Notes: generated by a model not told the origin, from the sequence alone. Numbered from the stretch's first letter, positions 7,487 to 16,951 are shown. The stretch: DNA of 64,000 nt from Myxococcus stipitatus (GCF_021412625.1 NZ_JAKCFI010000003.1:496001-560000); one strand, 5' to 3'. Made by a program: numbers and translations.

Positions 7487-10387
7487 GTGGCCTACAGGCT
7501 GGGCGGCCTGTCCTCGCGATTCCGAGCCCTTAAGGCGGCGGAGGCCGCGCGTCAGGCCGCCGCGGCGCAGGCGCAGCAGGCCGCCGAGGCCGCTCGCAAG
7601 TCCAACACGGCCTTCGAGGGCAAGAGCCGTCAGTCGGAGTTCGACAAGCAGCTGGGGACCGAGGCTCCGGCCACGTCGCTGCTCACGGAGGACGCGAAGG
7701 ACGGGCAGGTGAACTGCCTCGATGTCGCCGCCGAGTGGGCCGACAAGGCCACGCCGGAGCTGCGCGCGAAGTCGGAGATGGTCTTCCTGAAGGACAACCG
7801 CCCGGGCAAGGAGGGCGAGTCCGGCCACGTCGTCGTTCGGCAAGGCGACAAGATCCTCGACCCGACGACGAACAAGTCCTACGAGTCGATGGACGCCTTC
7901 AAGAAGGCGCAGCCGCACTACCAGGAGGCGGGCAGCCTCTCCGCCAGCAACGTCAAGCGCATCCTCGACACGAAGCCCGGCTCCCCCGAGCGCGCCGCCG
8001 CGCTGGACAAGGCCAAGGTCCCCGCCGAACTGCAGAAGATGATGGTGGCGGACGAAACCAGCCCCCTCAATCCGCGCGTGGCCGAGAGGCAACTGGCGGA
8101 GACCTCGCTGACGGACGCGAACACCGCCCTGAAGGAGGCCAAGGAGGCGGCGCGGAAGGCGGCGACGCTGCCCGCGGGGCCCGAGGCCGACAAGGCGAGG
8201 AAGGAGGCCCTGGACGCCGCCACCCGGGCGCTCGAGGCCCAGCGCAACGCGAACGGCGCGGCGAAGGGCGTGGGCGAGAAGCTGCCCTTCCCCGACGCGG
8301 ACAAGGCCCAGGTGACGAACGGGGTGGACGCGGCCATCCTGCTCTCCCCCGAGGAGCAGACGAAGTTGTTCGGCGTGGCCCTGCCCGCCACCCCCGACGA
8401 GGCGATCCGCGCCAAGGCCCAGGAGGTGGTCGACGCCACCAAGGGGTGCTCGCCACAGGGCTCTGGTGCCACGGTGCTCCAGGCGGCGCTCGACGGCCCC
8501 TATCCCCCGGAGACCAAGAAGAAGCTGCTCGCGGAGCTGGCTCCCGGCCTGGGTGAGATGGCCAGGAAGGCCCTGTCCTTGGAGCCGGGGACCGTGGTCG
8601 GCCCGATGCTGGAGACCCTGGCGGTCGCCGCGAAGGCCGACCCGGCCTTGAAGAACAGCCTCATCACGGGACTGGCGGAGGGCGTCTCGACGAAGGGCCT
8701 CCCCGACGAAGCGAAGGAGGCCCTGTCCGGCCTGATTTCGAAGCCCGGGGGCGCGGAGCTGGGCGTCGGCCTCGCCGAGAAGCTGAGGCAGGGCGACAAG
8801 ACGCTCGCCATCGCCGACGTGTCGAAGGCCGTCAGCGGCGGCATCGAGACGGCTCGCAAGGACTTCGAGGACAAGCAGAAGAAGGTCAAGGAGCTCGATG
8901 AGGTCCTGGCCAAGCACATCGGCGGGATGGGGGACTCCCTCTCCGGGAAGCAGCGGGAGGCAGCCATCCGCGACTTCCGGGAGCGTCACAAGGAGTACGG
9001 AGAGCTCGAGGCGGCGGCCGGGAAGCTCCAGGGCGTCGTCGATGCGAGCCTGGCCTTCGAGCCCCATGGCACCGTCAGCAACACCAATGCCAAGCGACCG
9101 GAATGGGAGGTGAACCTTCGCAATGAGCTCGACGCGGTCAAGAAGCAGGTGCCCGACTTCGTCAACACCCGCTCAGGTCAGGCGTGGCTCGAGAAGGAGC
9201 TGAACAAGCAGATCGAAGGGCGGCCTTCTCCCGCCATGGAGAGGTTGGTGGACATGGCGAAGCTGGGCAAGTTGGGCTCCGACATGGGGACCAAGCTCGC
9301 CTCGGCCGTGACGAGCGTGTTCGGCCAGGTCGCTCTCAGCAAGGCGTCCAAGGGGGACATGGATGGCGCGAGGCGGACGCTGGACCTGCTGGAGCAGAAC
9401 GCCGGGTTCTTCGGTACGACTCCCGACAAGATGACAGCTATCACCGATGGCCTCGAGGCCGTGATGGCCGGCGAGAAGGATGCACTGAAGAACCTCTCGG
9501 GCGCCATCGGCGAAATCCCTGGAGGGCAGGCGCTCCGGGGACTGGGGATGGCTTGCACGCTCGTCCAGTTGGCGGAGAGCGGAGGCAAGCTGGATGACGC
9601 CGGACTCTCGGAGAAGATCTCCTTCGCGGGAGACGCGCTGGCCCTCTCGGGGGATGGCCTCGCGGCGTTCCTCAAGATGACGGGACCGGCAGCCAACGTC
9701 CCGGCGCTGTTGGGGCGGCTCTCCGGCGTCGGTAACGCCGCCGTCGCGGTGGGGGAGGGCCTCAAGTCCATCGAGAGCTTCAAGGACAAGGAATACCTCC
9801 AGGCGGGCTCCAAGGCCCTCTCGTTCGGAGGTGGCCTCGGGCTCGCCATGGCCTCGGTGGTGGCGGTGCCGCTCTGGGGGCAGGTGCTCGCGGGCTCGGC
9901 CTTCGCGGCGGGCGCCCTCGGCTCCTACATCGCGGACAAGCAGAAGGAGGGCGAGAACAAGGACGACGTGAAGAAGTCGCTCGAAGCGGCGGGGGTCAAG
10001 GACCCGGTCGCCTCGGTCATGCTCGACGCCGACCCCAAGACGTTGAAGCAGCTCAACGAGGAGCTGAAGCTGTCGCCGGAGCAGGTCCAACAGCTCGCGG
10101 TGAAGTACCCCAAGCTGCTCGACACGTCGGCGGGCGCACTCAACAAGATGAAGGACCTGCTGGGGGCCTACGGGCATCAGCCCCAGGACCTCATGGCGAT
10201 GCTCGACGCCTACACGCAGGGGGCCAAGGACCCGGCGCAGGATATCGACAACTTCGTATACCGGTGCGGTATCGACCAGCAGGGCCGGCTGACGACCCGC
10301 GAGCAGTGGGACCAGTTCTTCGAGAGGGCAAAGAACTCCAATGGTCCGAACGTGCCGCTGGACAACCTGCGGCGCTACCTGGGCTGA
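7487..10387 (+). CDS. Large protein with candidate papain-fold (Cys-His-Asp) N-terminal domain
   Basis: 966 residues from a GTG at 7487, the first usable start after an in-frame TAG two codons before it. An Ala/Gln-rich helix (12-40) is followed by a domain with GQVNCLDVAAEW (Cys77), SGHVVVRQG (His114) and ILDPTTNKSY (Asp125). That order and spacing are those of papain- or transglutaminase-like folds often used as toxin or deamidase domains in polymorphic effectors. The remaining ~800 residues are helical and charged, with coiled-coil-like stretches (~190-250, 450-500) and a Gly/Ala-rich hydrophobic patch (~780-815) that could enter membranes. No signal peptide, so export would need a dedicated secretion system. 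No immunity-like partner is obvious. Effector role is inference. Confidence 0.8.
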   Translation: MAYRLGGLSSRFRALKAAEAARQAAAAQAQQAAEAARKSNTAFEGKSRQSEFDKQLGTEAPATSLLTEDAKDGQVNCLDVAAEWADKATPELRAKSEMVFLKDNRPGKEGESGHVVVRQGDKILDPTTNKSYESMDAFKKAQPHYQEAGSLSASNVKRILDTKPGSPERAAALDKAKVPAELQKMMVADETSPLNPRVAERQLAETSLTDANTALKEAKEAARKAATLPAGPEADKARKEALDAATRALEAQRNANGAAKGVGEKLPFPDADKAQVTNGVDAAILLSPEEQTKLFGVALPATPDEAIRAKAQEVVDATKGCSPQGSGATVLQAALDGPYPPETKKKLLAELAPGLGEMARKALSLEPGTVVGPMLETLAVAAKADPALKNSLITGLAEGVSTKGLPDEAKEALSGLISKPGGAELGVGLAEKLRQGDKTLAIADVSKAVSGGIETARKDFEDKQKKVKELDEVLAKHIGGMGDSLSGKQREAAIRDFRERHKEYGELEAAAGKLQGVVDASLAFEPHGTVSNTNAKRPEWEVNLRNELDAVKKQVPDFVNTRSGQAWLEKELNKQIEGRPSPAMERLVDMAKLGKLGSDMGTKLASAVTSVFGQVALSKASKGDMDGARRTLDLLEQNAGFFGTTPDKMTAITDGLEAVMAGEKDALKNLSGAIGEIPGGQALRGLGMACTLVQLAESGGKLDDAGLSEKISFAGDALALSGDGLAAFLKMTGPAANVPALLGRLSGVGNAAVAVGEGLKSIESFKDKEYLQAGSKALSFGGGLGLAMASVVAVPLWGQVLAGSAFAAGALGSYIADKQKEGENKDDVKKSLEAAGVKDPVASVMLDADPKTLKQLNEELKLSPEQVQQLAVKYPKLLDTSAGALNKMKDLLGAYGHQPQDLMAMLDAYTQGAKDPAQDIDNFVYRCGIDQQGRLTTREQWDQFFERAKNSNGPNVPLDNLRRYLG

Positions 10388-10771
10388 CGCCTGGTGAACG
10401 GCTTCACGTGACGAAGAGGCCCCACGCCCCCGTGGGGCCTCCACGCGGAGGGGCCCAGGCTCCCTGCACTTGCCTGGGTCCCTTCGGTGGTCGCGAGCCA
10501 CGCCGCGCTCAGTGGAAGCTCACCGTGGTCCGCGCGAGCACCCGCCAGGAGGACACGCGAGGGAGCGGCCCCCACCCCTGTCGCCTGTGGGGGCATGACG
10601 AGGCCGCGATCCGCGAAGCGCCGAGTGGCCCCGGGTTGCAGCCTGCAAGGTGCTCCCGCCGCGGGCCCCAGAAAAGCCCCTGATTCCGAGCCCCTGGCGC
10701 GAAGTCCTCCGGCACGAAGGATGCGATGGAGCGGGGTGGTCCGGGCGCGGAGTCCCGGCGTGGAGGGCCGT
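10388..10771. other. Intergenic region, 384 bases
   Basis: Apart from the hairpin at 10416-10441 I see nothing convincing here. Open frames that cross it are Pro/Arg/Gly-rich and lack a ribosome binding site. The last ~60 bases should hold the promoter of the 10772 gene, but no clear -35/-10 pair is visible. Confidence 0.5.
10416..10441 (+). terminator. Perfect 11-bp GC hairpin after the 966-residue protein gene
   Basis: GAGGCCCCACG, a four-base CCCC loop, then CGTGGGGCCTC: an 11-bp perfect stem beginning 28 bases after the stop at 10387. There is no T-run, as is common in high-GC genomes, so termination is inferred from stem strength and position. Confidence 0.65.
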
Positions 10772-11113
10772 ATGTGGCTGCCTCGTATCGTGAAGTCGCT
10801 TCGTGACCTGGTCACCGCGGGCGCGGTGCCGGAGACCGCGCCATCCAAGGCGGTGCGTCTGCTGGGCGTGGCGCGGATGGCGGACGCACGCGTCCAGGCT
10901 GCGCACGCGCTGGCCGGGGCCCGGCGCTGCACCTGCTGCCGCGACATGCTGGAGCACCTGTACGAACGGGTCGGCTCCACGTTGTTCCTCGACGACGACC
11001 CGGAGCAGCTCGCGCAGTCGCTCGAGGACGGTGAGCGCGACGGCTTCACCGCGCGCGTGCTGGCCGCGTGCATCGTGCTCTCCGGCCGCGAGCGCGTGGC
11101 GCCGGTGTCCTGA
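10772..11113 (+). CDS. Small protein with CxCC motif
   Basis: 113 residues starting at an ATG with GGAGG six bases upstream; the longer frame upstream has non-coding composition. Predominantly helical, with a cluster of cysteines RRCTCCRDMLEHLY (Cys53, 55, 56) in the middle, an acidic loop (LDDDPEQLAQSLEDGERD) and an alanine-rich C-terminal helix. The cysteines could bind a metal or thiol, but no second ligand pair is present. No signal peptide. It precedes the two EIIA-domain genes on the same strand, separated by 385 bases. I do not recognise the family. Confidence 0.72.
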   Translation: MWLPRIVKSLRDLVTAGAVPETAPSKAVRLLGVARMADARVQAAHALAGARRCTCCRDMLEHLYERVGSTLFLDDDPEQLAQSLEDGERDGFTARVLAACIVLSGRERVAPVS

Positions 11114-11498
11114 GGCCCGGCGCGAGCGCCGGTCGGACCGGACGGCGGTCGGCCATCGCTCCGCCTCCGCGTACCGGCGACCCGTGCGGGAAGCCCGTCC
11201 GACCGGGCGGCGGCCGACCATGGCCTCGCGTCCGAGTCCGGGATGGGCACCCGCGCCGGGGCTGCCGAGATTTCGCACGGTCCCGCCGACGCGGCGTGGG
11301 ACGCATGGAGCACGCGTGTCAGGGGCCGTGACGAACATGGCGTGAGGCGTCCCGCGTGGCGCTTCCAAGAGGTGAGACGCGGCCACGGGCCGGGGACGAG
11401 GCGCCCCGCGTCCGGAGCCGGATGGGCGTGACATCCGAGGCGGGGCCAGGAGGCCACCGCCCGTGGGGTGGCGAGGCGCCGCCCCGGGGAGAGGCGTC
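11114..11498. other. Intergenic region with a degenerate direct repeat, 385 bases
   Basis: No gene-like frame. Two copies of a ~25-base element (GTCSGACCGGRCGGCGG core) start near 11132 and 11197, 65 bases apart. The region directly before 11499 carries the GGGGAGAGG ribosome binding site of the EIIA gene. Confidence 0.5.
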
Positions 11499-11993
11499 AT
11501 GTTGAGGTGGACGGAGTTCCTGGAACTGGAGGCCATCAACCCCTCGCTCGAGGCGAGGAACCGGACGGAGCTCCTGCACGAGCTGGCCGGGTTGATGTCC
11601 GCGGACGCGATGGTGCCGAGGCAGGAGCTGGCCGTGCACCTGCTCGCCAGGGAACAGCTCGGCTCGACGGCCATGGAGGGCGGCGTCGCCGTGCCGCACT
11701 GCCGCCACGCCCGCGTGCCACGCATCGTCACCTGCGTGGGCATCCACCGGGGCGGGTTGGCGTTCGGCGAACCGGAGGACGGCCTGGTCCGCGTCTTCGT
11801 GGGGCTCGTCTCGCCTCCCGACCCCGCAGGCCTGCACCTCAACGTCCTGTCCCGCATCGCGACCCTGCTGCGCCAGAGCCGCGTCCGCGAAGCCCTGCTG
11901 GCCGCGCCCTCCGCCAAGGCCCTCCGCGCGCTGCTCGTCCAGGCCGAGTCCGCGCTCGCCCCGCCCTGGCCGGAGGCCGCCCTCGCACGCTGA
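11499..11993 (+). CDS. PTS EIIA-type (PtsN/fructose-like) domain protein, paralogue 1
   Basis: 164 residues forming one EIIA type-2 domain: LLHELAGLMSAD, LLAREQLGSTAMEGGVAVPHCRH, then VRVFVGLVSPPDPAGLHLNVLSRIATLL. The histidine in AVPHCR (His67) sits where phospho-accepting histidine is found in EIIA-Ntr and EIIA-Fru proteins. No EI or HPr gene and no sugar permease domain are nearby, so a regulatory role, as for PtsN in nitrogen or potassium control, is more likely than sugar import. ATG at 11499 with GGGGAGAGG seven bases upstream. A close paralogue of the same length begins at 12169. The two share most of the active-site half, so they arose by duplication. Confidence 0.88.
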   Translation: MLRWTEFLELEAINPSLEARNRTELLHELAGLMSADAMVPRQELAVHLLAREQLGSTAMEGGVAVPHCRHARVPRIVTCVGIHRGGLAFGEPEDGLVRVFVGLVSPPDPAGLHLNVLSRIATLLRQSRVREALLAAPSAKALRALLVQAESALAPPWPEAALAR

Positions 11994-12168
11994 GCCACGC
12001 CTTCCAAGAATGTGGAACGCGCCGGCGCGGTGGCTCCCTCGTCGCGAGGGGGGCTCTTCATGGAAGTGTGCAGTGGGCCTCGACACGCGCATCGAAGGGA
12101 TGCGGAAACGGGGGGCATGTCACATCTCTTCGCTGGCACGGGCGGTCCTCCGTCCGGAGGGGTGAGGC

Positions 12169-12663
12169 ATGTTGAAGTGGACCGATTTCCTGGAGGTGGA
12201 GAACGTCCGGTTATCGCTGTCGTCGAGCGACCGGGTCGGCGTGGTGCGCGAGCTGGCGGGGGTGATGGCGGCGCGGGCGCACGTCTCACCCAAGGACCTG
12301 GCGATGCACCTGCTGGCGCGCGAGCAGCTCGGGTCCACGGCCACCGAGGGTGGGGTGGCGGTGCCTCACTGCCGGCTGGTGGGCGTGCCCCGCATCGTCA
12401 CCTGCGTGGGCATCCATCGCGAGGGGGTGGACTTCGGGGAGGCTGGCGGCGTGAGGTCCCGCATCTTCGTGGGCGTGGTGTCGCCGCCGGACACCGCGGG
12501 GTTGCACCTCAACGTGCTGGCGCGCATCGGCGCGCTGCTGCGCAACAACCGGCTGTGCGAGGCCCTGCGGACCGCGCCCTCCGCCTCCGCGCTGCGCGCG
12601 CTGCTCGTCTGCGTCGAGGACGTGCACGTGTCCCAGCGCATGGAGATGGTGGCGACACGCTGA
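12169..12663 (+). CDS. PTS EIIA-type domain protein, paralogue 2
   Basis: 164 residues, the same length as the protein at 11499 and aligning end to end (LKWTDFLEVE versus LRWTEFLELE; AVPHC with His67; VVSPPDTAGLHLNVLARI). The C-terminal tail differs (CVEDVHVSQRMEMVATR versus QAESALAPPWPEAALAR), and so does the segment at 35-44. It has a strong GGAGGGGTGAGG ribosome binding site. Both proteins keep the histidine, so both may be phosphorylated; the divergence at the ends suggests different partners. A TGGCACG lies upstream at 12134 but without a matching -12 element. Confidence 0.88.
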   Translation: MLKWTDFLEVENVRLSLSSSDRVGVVRELAGVMAARAHVSPKDLAMHLLAREQLGSTATEGGVAVPHCRLVGVPRIVTCVGIHREGVDFGEAGGVRSRIFVGVVSPPDTAGLHLNVLARIGALLRNNRLCEALRTAPSASALRALLVCVEDVHVSQRMEMVATR

Positions 12664-12770
12664 GCCCGCTCGGGGCCAGGTGTCCGTCGTGGAACAGTCG
12701 CGCGGGGCGCGCGCGCCGGGCGTGAGAAGTCGCGCGAGGCGCCCCCGTCGGGCTGCTAGCGTCCCCGCGC

Positions 12771-13844
12771 GTGACGACCCAGAGCCCCGCTCCCCGTTGG
12801 TTGCTGTATGGCGCCTCCGGCTATACGGGCCGCCTCATCGCCGAGGAGGCCGTACGTCGAGGCCACCGTCCGGTGCTGTCCGGCCGCTCGCGCGAGAAGC
12901 TTTCGCCCGTGGCCGACGCGCTGGGGCTGGAGGTGCGCCTCGCCTCGCTGGACGACCCGCGTTCGCTCGCCGCCGCGCTGGAGGGGCTGCCCCTGGTGAT
13001 GCACTCCGCCGGGCCCTTCGTCCAGACCAGCGAGCCCATGATTCGGGCCTGCCTGGCGGCGGGGGCGCACTACCTGGACATCACCGGTGAGATTCCCGTC
13101 TTCGAGAACACCTTCGGCCACGACGCGGAGGCCCGCGCGCGCCAGGTGACGCTGATGTCCGGCGTGGGCTTCGACGTGGTGCCCACCGACTGCCTCGCCC
13201 GCTACGTCGCCGAACAGGTGCCCGGCGCCACGCAGCTGGACATCGCCATCGCCGCCGTCTCCCAGGCCAGCGCCGGCACCGCCAAGTCCGCGCTGCTCCA
13301 GCTCCCCGAGGGCGGCCGGGTGCGCCGCGACGGCGTGCTCCACTCCTACCCCATGGGCCACGGCGCGCGCCGCCAGCGCTTCTCCGACCGCGAGCGCACG
13401 GTGATGCCCATCCCCTGGGGAGACCTGGCCACCGCGTGGCGCACCACCCACATCCCCAACATCACCACCTACGCGGCGTTCCCCGCGTCCTCGGCGCGCG
13501 CCCTGCGCTGGTCCTACCCCGTGCTCCGGAGCGCCCTGCGCGTGGGCCTCATCCGGGAAACGCTCATGAAGGTCGTGGAGGCGAGGGTGAAGGGGCCGGA
13601 CGCGGCACGTCGCAACGCGGGCCGCTCCTACGTCTGGGCCCAGGCCCGCGCCCCGGACGGCCGCCAGGCCCAGGCGTGGCTGGAGACGCCAGAGGGCTAT
13701 CTCTTCACCGCCCTCGCCGCGGTGCGCGCCGTGGAGGCCCTGCTCGCCCAGCCCCGGGCCGGCGCCCTCACCCCCGCCGGGGCCTTCGGCGCCGACTTCG
13801 TCCTGGGCATCGAGGGCTGCCGACGGCTCGACTCGCTGGAATGA
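12771..13844 (+). CDS. Saccharopine dehydrogenase family / trans-acting enoyl reductase-like protein
   Basis: 357 residues from a GTG at 12771. The N-terminus is a Rossmann NADP-binding fold (LLYGASGYTGRLIAEEAVRRG, then LSGRSREKL), followed by the family motifs HSAGPFVQTSEPMIRACLAAGAHYLDITGE and SGVGFDVVPTDCLARYV. These are typical of the saccharopine-dehydrogenase-like superfamily, including the trans-acting enoyl reductases that work with polyketide synthases in mycobacteria. No polyketide synthase is present here, so the substrate is open. No signal peptide or membrane anchor. Monocistronic, with a hairpin seven bases after its stop. Confidence 0.87.
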   Translation: MTTQSPAPRWLLYGASGYTGRLIAEEAVRRGHRPVLSGRSREKLSPVADALGLEVRLASLDDPRSLAAALEGLPLVMHSAGPFVQTSEPMIRACLAAGAHYLDITGEIPVFENTFGHDAEARARQVTLMSGVGFDVVPTDCLARYVAEQVPGATQLDIAIAAVSQASAGTAKSALLQLPEGGRVRRDGVLHSYPMGHGARRQRFSDRERTVMPIPWGDLATAWRTTHIPNITTYAAFPASSARALRWSYPVLRSALRVGLIRETLMKVVEARVKGPDAARRNAGRSYVWAQARAPDGRQAQAWLETPEGYLFTALAAVRAVEALLAQPRAGALTPAGAFGADFVLGIEGCRRLDSLE

Positions 13845-13850
13845 TCCACC

Positions 13851-13872
13851 CGGAGCGGCGGTGTCCGCTCCG
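13851..13872 (+). terminator. 8-bp hairpin after the reductase gene
   Basis: CGGAGCGG, six-base loop, CCGCTCCG: a perfect stem starting seven bases after the stop at 13844. No T-run. It probably ends transcription or protects the 3' end. Confidence 0.5.
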
Positions 13873-14024
13873 CCCCAGCCCATGAAGGGGCGTGTGGGAT
13901 GCGGGGGTGGGGGGAGACTTAGCACCAGCAACTCAGTTGGATATCCTGCGGAGCGCGGCGGAACCCCATCCGTCCAGGCCTCGGGTCTGCCTGGGGGCCG
14001 CGGTCACGACAGGGAGTGGGCCCG

Positions 14025-15191
14025 GTGCGTTTGAAGCTGAAGCTGAAGCAGAAGGTGATGCTGTCTCCAGCGGTGGCGGCGGCGTTCCTGGTGGTCATCT
14101 TCGTGGTGGTGCTGGCGGGTGGGCCCTCCTCGTTGGTGGGGGGGCTGGTCGTCGCGTGCCTGGGAGCGATGGTGGCGCTGGCGTACTGGCTGCACCACGA
14201 GCTGGCCGTGCCGCTGGCGAGGTTGGCGGGGGTGGCGCAGCGCATCGCCGAGGACGGCGACCTGTCGCACCCCATCGAGGTGAGCTCGCAGGACGAGGTG
14301 GGGGACGTGGCGCGGGGCATGCGGGTGATGGTGGACCGCGTGCGCGAGGTGCCGGCGACGTTGGAGGCGGTGCTGGCGGAGATGGCCGAGTCGACCGAGC
14401 GGTTGACGAAGGCGAGCCAGGACCAGGTGAACTTCCTGACGGACCAGTCGCGCACGCTGACGGAGGCGAGCACGACCATCGCGGAGATCTCCCAGACGTC
14501 CAACATGGCGGCCAGCCGCGCGGAGATGGTGCTCAAGGTGGCGGCGCAGGCGGACCAGTTCAGCGCGTCCGGACAGGCGTCCATCGAGCAGAGCGCGGAG
14601 GGCTTGCAGCAGATCCGCCAGCGGGTGAGCGCGCTGGTGAGCAGCATCGCGACCCTGAGCGACCAGGCGGTGCACGCGGGCGAAATCATCAGCACGGTGA
14701 AGGACCTGGCGGACCAGTCCAACGTGCTGGCGCTCAACGCGGCCATCGAGGCGGCGCGCGCGGGCGAGGAGGGCCGGGGCTTCGCGGTGGTGGCGCGGGA
14801 GATGCGCGCGCTCAGCGGTCAGTCGCTCCAGAGCACGCAGCGCATCGGGAAGATCCTCCTCGAGATCAACCAGGCCATCCGCCAGACGACGGCCATCGCG
14901 GAGGGTGACAGCGAGAAGATGGAGCAGAACATCGAGGAGGTGCTGGCCTCCGCGACGACGCTGAAGGAAATCACCACGGTGGTGCAGGAGAGCAGCCAGG
15001 CCGCCCGGCAGATCGTCGCCTCCGTCACGCAGCAGAACGCCGGCATCACCCAGATGACGGACGTCATCACCCAGCTGTCCGCGATGATGGCGGACGTGGT
15101 GACCGCCACCATGACGTCGGAGGAGTCGGTGGTGCGCATCAACACCACGCTCGGCCGGCTCAAGACGCTGGCCACGACGTTCCGCGGGTAG
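14025..15191 (+). CDS. Methyl-accepting chemotaxis protein without a periplasmic sensor
   Basis: 388 residues from a GTG at 14025 with AGGGAG eight bases upstream. Two closely spaced membrane helices (residues ~12-32 and 37-57) leave almost no periplasmic loop. A HAMP domain ([23 protein letters not shown]...[10 protein letters not shown]) and a signalling domain follow. The hairpin tip reads [44 protein letters not shown], given here over its length only as the conserved chemoreceptor core at ~223-265. Without an external domain it may sense membrane state or internal signals. No che genes are adjacent, so it must feed a distant chemosensory pathway. Convergent with the formate-tetrahydrofolate ligase gene. 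Confidence 0.93.
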   Translation: MRLKLKLKQKVMLSPAVAAAFLVVIFVVVLAGGPSSLVGGLVVACLGAMVALAYWLHHELAVPLARLAGVAQRIAEDGDLSHPIEVSSQDEVGDVARGMRVMVDRVREVPATLEAVLAEMAESTERLTKASQDQVNFLTDQSRTLTEASTTIAEISQTSNMAASRAEMVLKVAAQADQFSASGQASIEQSAEGLQQIRQRVSALVSSIATLSDQAVHAGEIISTVKDLADQSNVLALNAAIEAARAGEEGRGFAVVAREMRALSGQSLQSTQRIGKILLEINQAIRQTTAIAEGDSEKMEQNIEEVLASATTLKEITTVVQESSQAARQIVASVTQQNAGITQMTDVITQLSAMMADVVTATMTSEESVVRINTTLGRLKTLATTFRG

Positions 15192-15222
15192 CGGCGCGGA
15201 AGGTCGCGCCCACCCGTTCGTG

Positions 15223-16878
15223 TCACTCGCCTTGCATGAGTCCGGTGATGCGGCCGTCGTCGTGGACGACGATGCGCCGCGACGCGGGCTCCCGGGGCAG
15301 GCCGGGCATGGTGAGCAGTTCGCCGGTGAGGGCCACCATGAAGCCCGCGCCCGCGGACAGCCGCACCTCGCGCACGGTGAGCGTGAAGCCGCGCGGCCGG
15401 CCCTGCTTCGTCGGGTCGTCGGACAGCGACAGGTGCGTCTTCGCCATGCACACCGGCAGCTCCGCGCCGCCCAGCTCGCGCACGGCCTCCAGGTCCTTGC
15501 GCGCGTTCGCCGTGAAGACGACGTCGTCCGCGCCGTACACGGTGCGCGCGATGGCCCGCACCTTGTCCTCGGGCGACTGCTTCAGCTCGTAGAGGAAGCG
15601 GGGCGTGGGCGGCGCGGCGTCCGTCGCGTCGAGCATCGCCAGCACCTTGTCCGCCAGCTCCAGCGAGCCCTCGCCGCCGCGCGTGAAGCCCTCGCACACC
15701 GCCGTCTCCACGCCGCGCTGGCGGCCGAACGCCTCCAGCGCGTCCAGCTCCTCCCGTGTGTCCTGGGGGAAGCGGTTGACGCACAACACGGCGGGCAGGC
15801 CGAAGGCGCGCACCGACTCCAGGTGCTTGTCCAGGTGGTCGAAGCCCCGCGCCAGCGCGGCCGCGTCCGGCTCGGCCACCTTCTGCAGCGGCGCGCCGCC
15901 GTGGTACTTCAGCGCGCGCAGCGTCACCACCAGCACCACGCCCCGGGGCCACACGCCCGCGCCCCGGCACTTGATGTCGAGGAACTTCTCCGCGCCCAGG
16001 TCGAAGCCGAAGCCGGCCTCCGTGACGACCTCGTCCGCGTAGGCCAGGCCCATGCGCGTGCCCACCACGGAGCTGCACCCGTGCGCGATGTTGCCGAAGG
16101 GCCCCGCGTGCACCAACGCGGGTCCGCCCTCGCGCGTCTGCACGAGGTTGGGCATGAGGGCGTCCTTGAGCAGCGCCACCATGGCCGCCGCCGCGTCCAC
16201 GTCCCGGGCGCGCACCGGCTGTCCCTCCCGAGAGTGGCCCACGACGACGCGGCCCAGCCGGGTCTCCAGGTCCTTGAGGTTCTCCGCCAGGGCGAGGATG
16301 GCCATCACCTCGCTGGCGGCGGTGATGTCGAAGGCGCCCTCGCGAGGGACGCCGTTGGCCTTGCCGCCCAGGCCGACGATGACGTTGCGCAGGAACCGGT
16401 CGTTCATGTCCATGGCGCGGCGCCACCGCACGCGCGTGGAGTCGAGCGCCACCGGGTGGCCGTAGTACACGGCGTTGTCCACCAGCGCGGCGAGCAGGTT
16501 GTTGGCGCTGGTGATGGCGTGCAGGTCGCCGGTGAAGTGCAGGTTGATGTCCGCGGCCGGCTCCAGGCTGGCCTGCCCGCCGCCCGTGCCTCCGCCTTTC
16601 ACTCCGAAGACGGGGCCGAGCGAGGGCTCCCGCAGCGCGGCCACCACGCGCCGGCCACGACGCCTCAGGCCCATGGCGAGCGCCACGGACATGGTCGTCT
16701 TCCCTTCGCCGGGAGGCGTGGGGTTGATGGCGGACACGAGGACGAGGCGGCCCTGATGGCCGGCGCGCTTGCCCAGCGCGTCCAGCGACACCTTGGCGCG
16801 GTTCGTCCCCCACGGGAGCACGTCCTCGGGGGCCAGGCCCAGCTCGGCGCCCACTTCGGCGATGGGTCTCAGCTTCAT
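15223..16878 (-). CDS. fhs: Formate-tetrahydrofolate ligase
   Basis: 551 residues, close to the usual ~557. It joins formate and tetrahydrofolate to 10-formyl-THF at the cost of ATP, feeding purine and one-carbon metabolism in the cytoplasm. Landmarks in order: N-terminal MKLRPIAEVGAELGL; a P-loop-like NPTPPGEGKTT; REPSLGPVFGVKGGGTGGG; INLHFTGDLHAITSANNLL; MNDRFLRNV; FDITAASEVMAILALA; FGNIAHGCSSV; and the C-terminal LTGELLTMPGLPREPA. All match the family closely. Start at 16878, directly before the sulfide cluster's TSUP gene end (16952) on the same strand; whether it is read through from that operon is unclear. Convergent with the chemoreceptor gene. Confidence 0.97.
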   Translation of the reverse strand: MKLRPIAEVGAELGLAPEDVLPWGTNRAKVSLDALGKRAGHQGRLVLVSAINPTPPGEGKTTMSVALAMGLRRRGRRVVAALREPSLGPVFGVKGGGTGGGQASLEPAADINLHFTGDLHAITSANNLLAALVDNAVYYGHPVALDSTRVRWRRAMDMNDRFLRNVIVGLGGKANGVPREGAFDITAASEVMAILALAENLKDLETRLGRVVVGHSREGQPVRARDVDAAAAMVALLKDALMPNLVQTREGGPALVHAGPFGNIAHGCSSVVGTRMGLAYADEVVTEAGFGFDLGAEKFLDIKCRGAGVWPRGVVLVVTLRALKYHGGAPLQKVAEPDAAALARGFDHLDKHLESVRAFGLPAVLCVNRFPQDTREELDALEAFGRQRGVETAVCEGFTRGGEGSLELADKVLAMLDATDAAPPTPRFLYELKQSPEDKVRAIARTVYGADDVVFTANARKDLEAVRELGGAELPVCMAKTHLSLSDDPTKQGRPRGFTLTVREVRLSAGAGFMVALTGELLTMPGLPREPASRRIVVHDDGRITGLMQGE

Positions 16879-16951
16879 GAGGGGGACTCTCGACGCGCCC
16901 CGCGCGTGGGTCAACGGGCATGCGGGGTGGGCCTGGGCCCGTCGGCGCCTC

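Noticed and set aside
12134..12151. TGGCACG upstream of the second EIIA gene as a sigma-54 promoter
   Set aside because: The -12 position reads GTCCT without the GC pair, and it would place the transcription start on the ribosome binding site.
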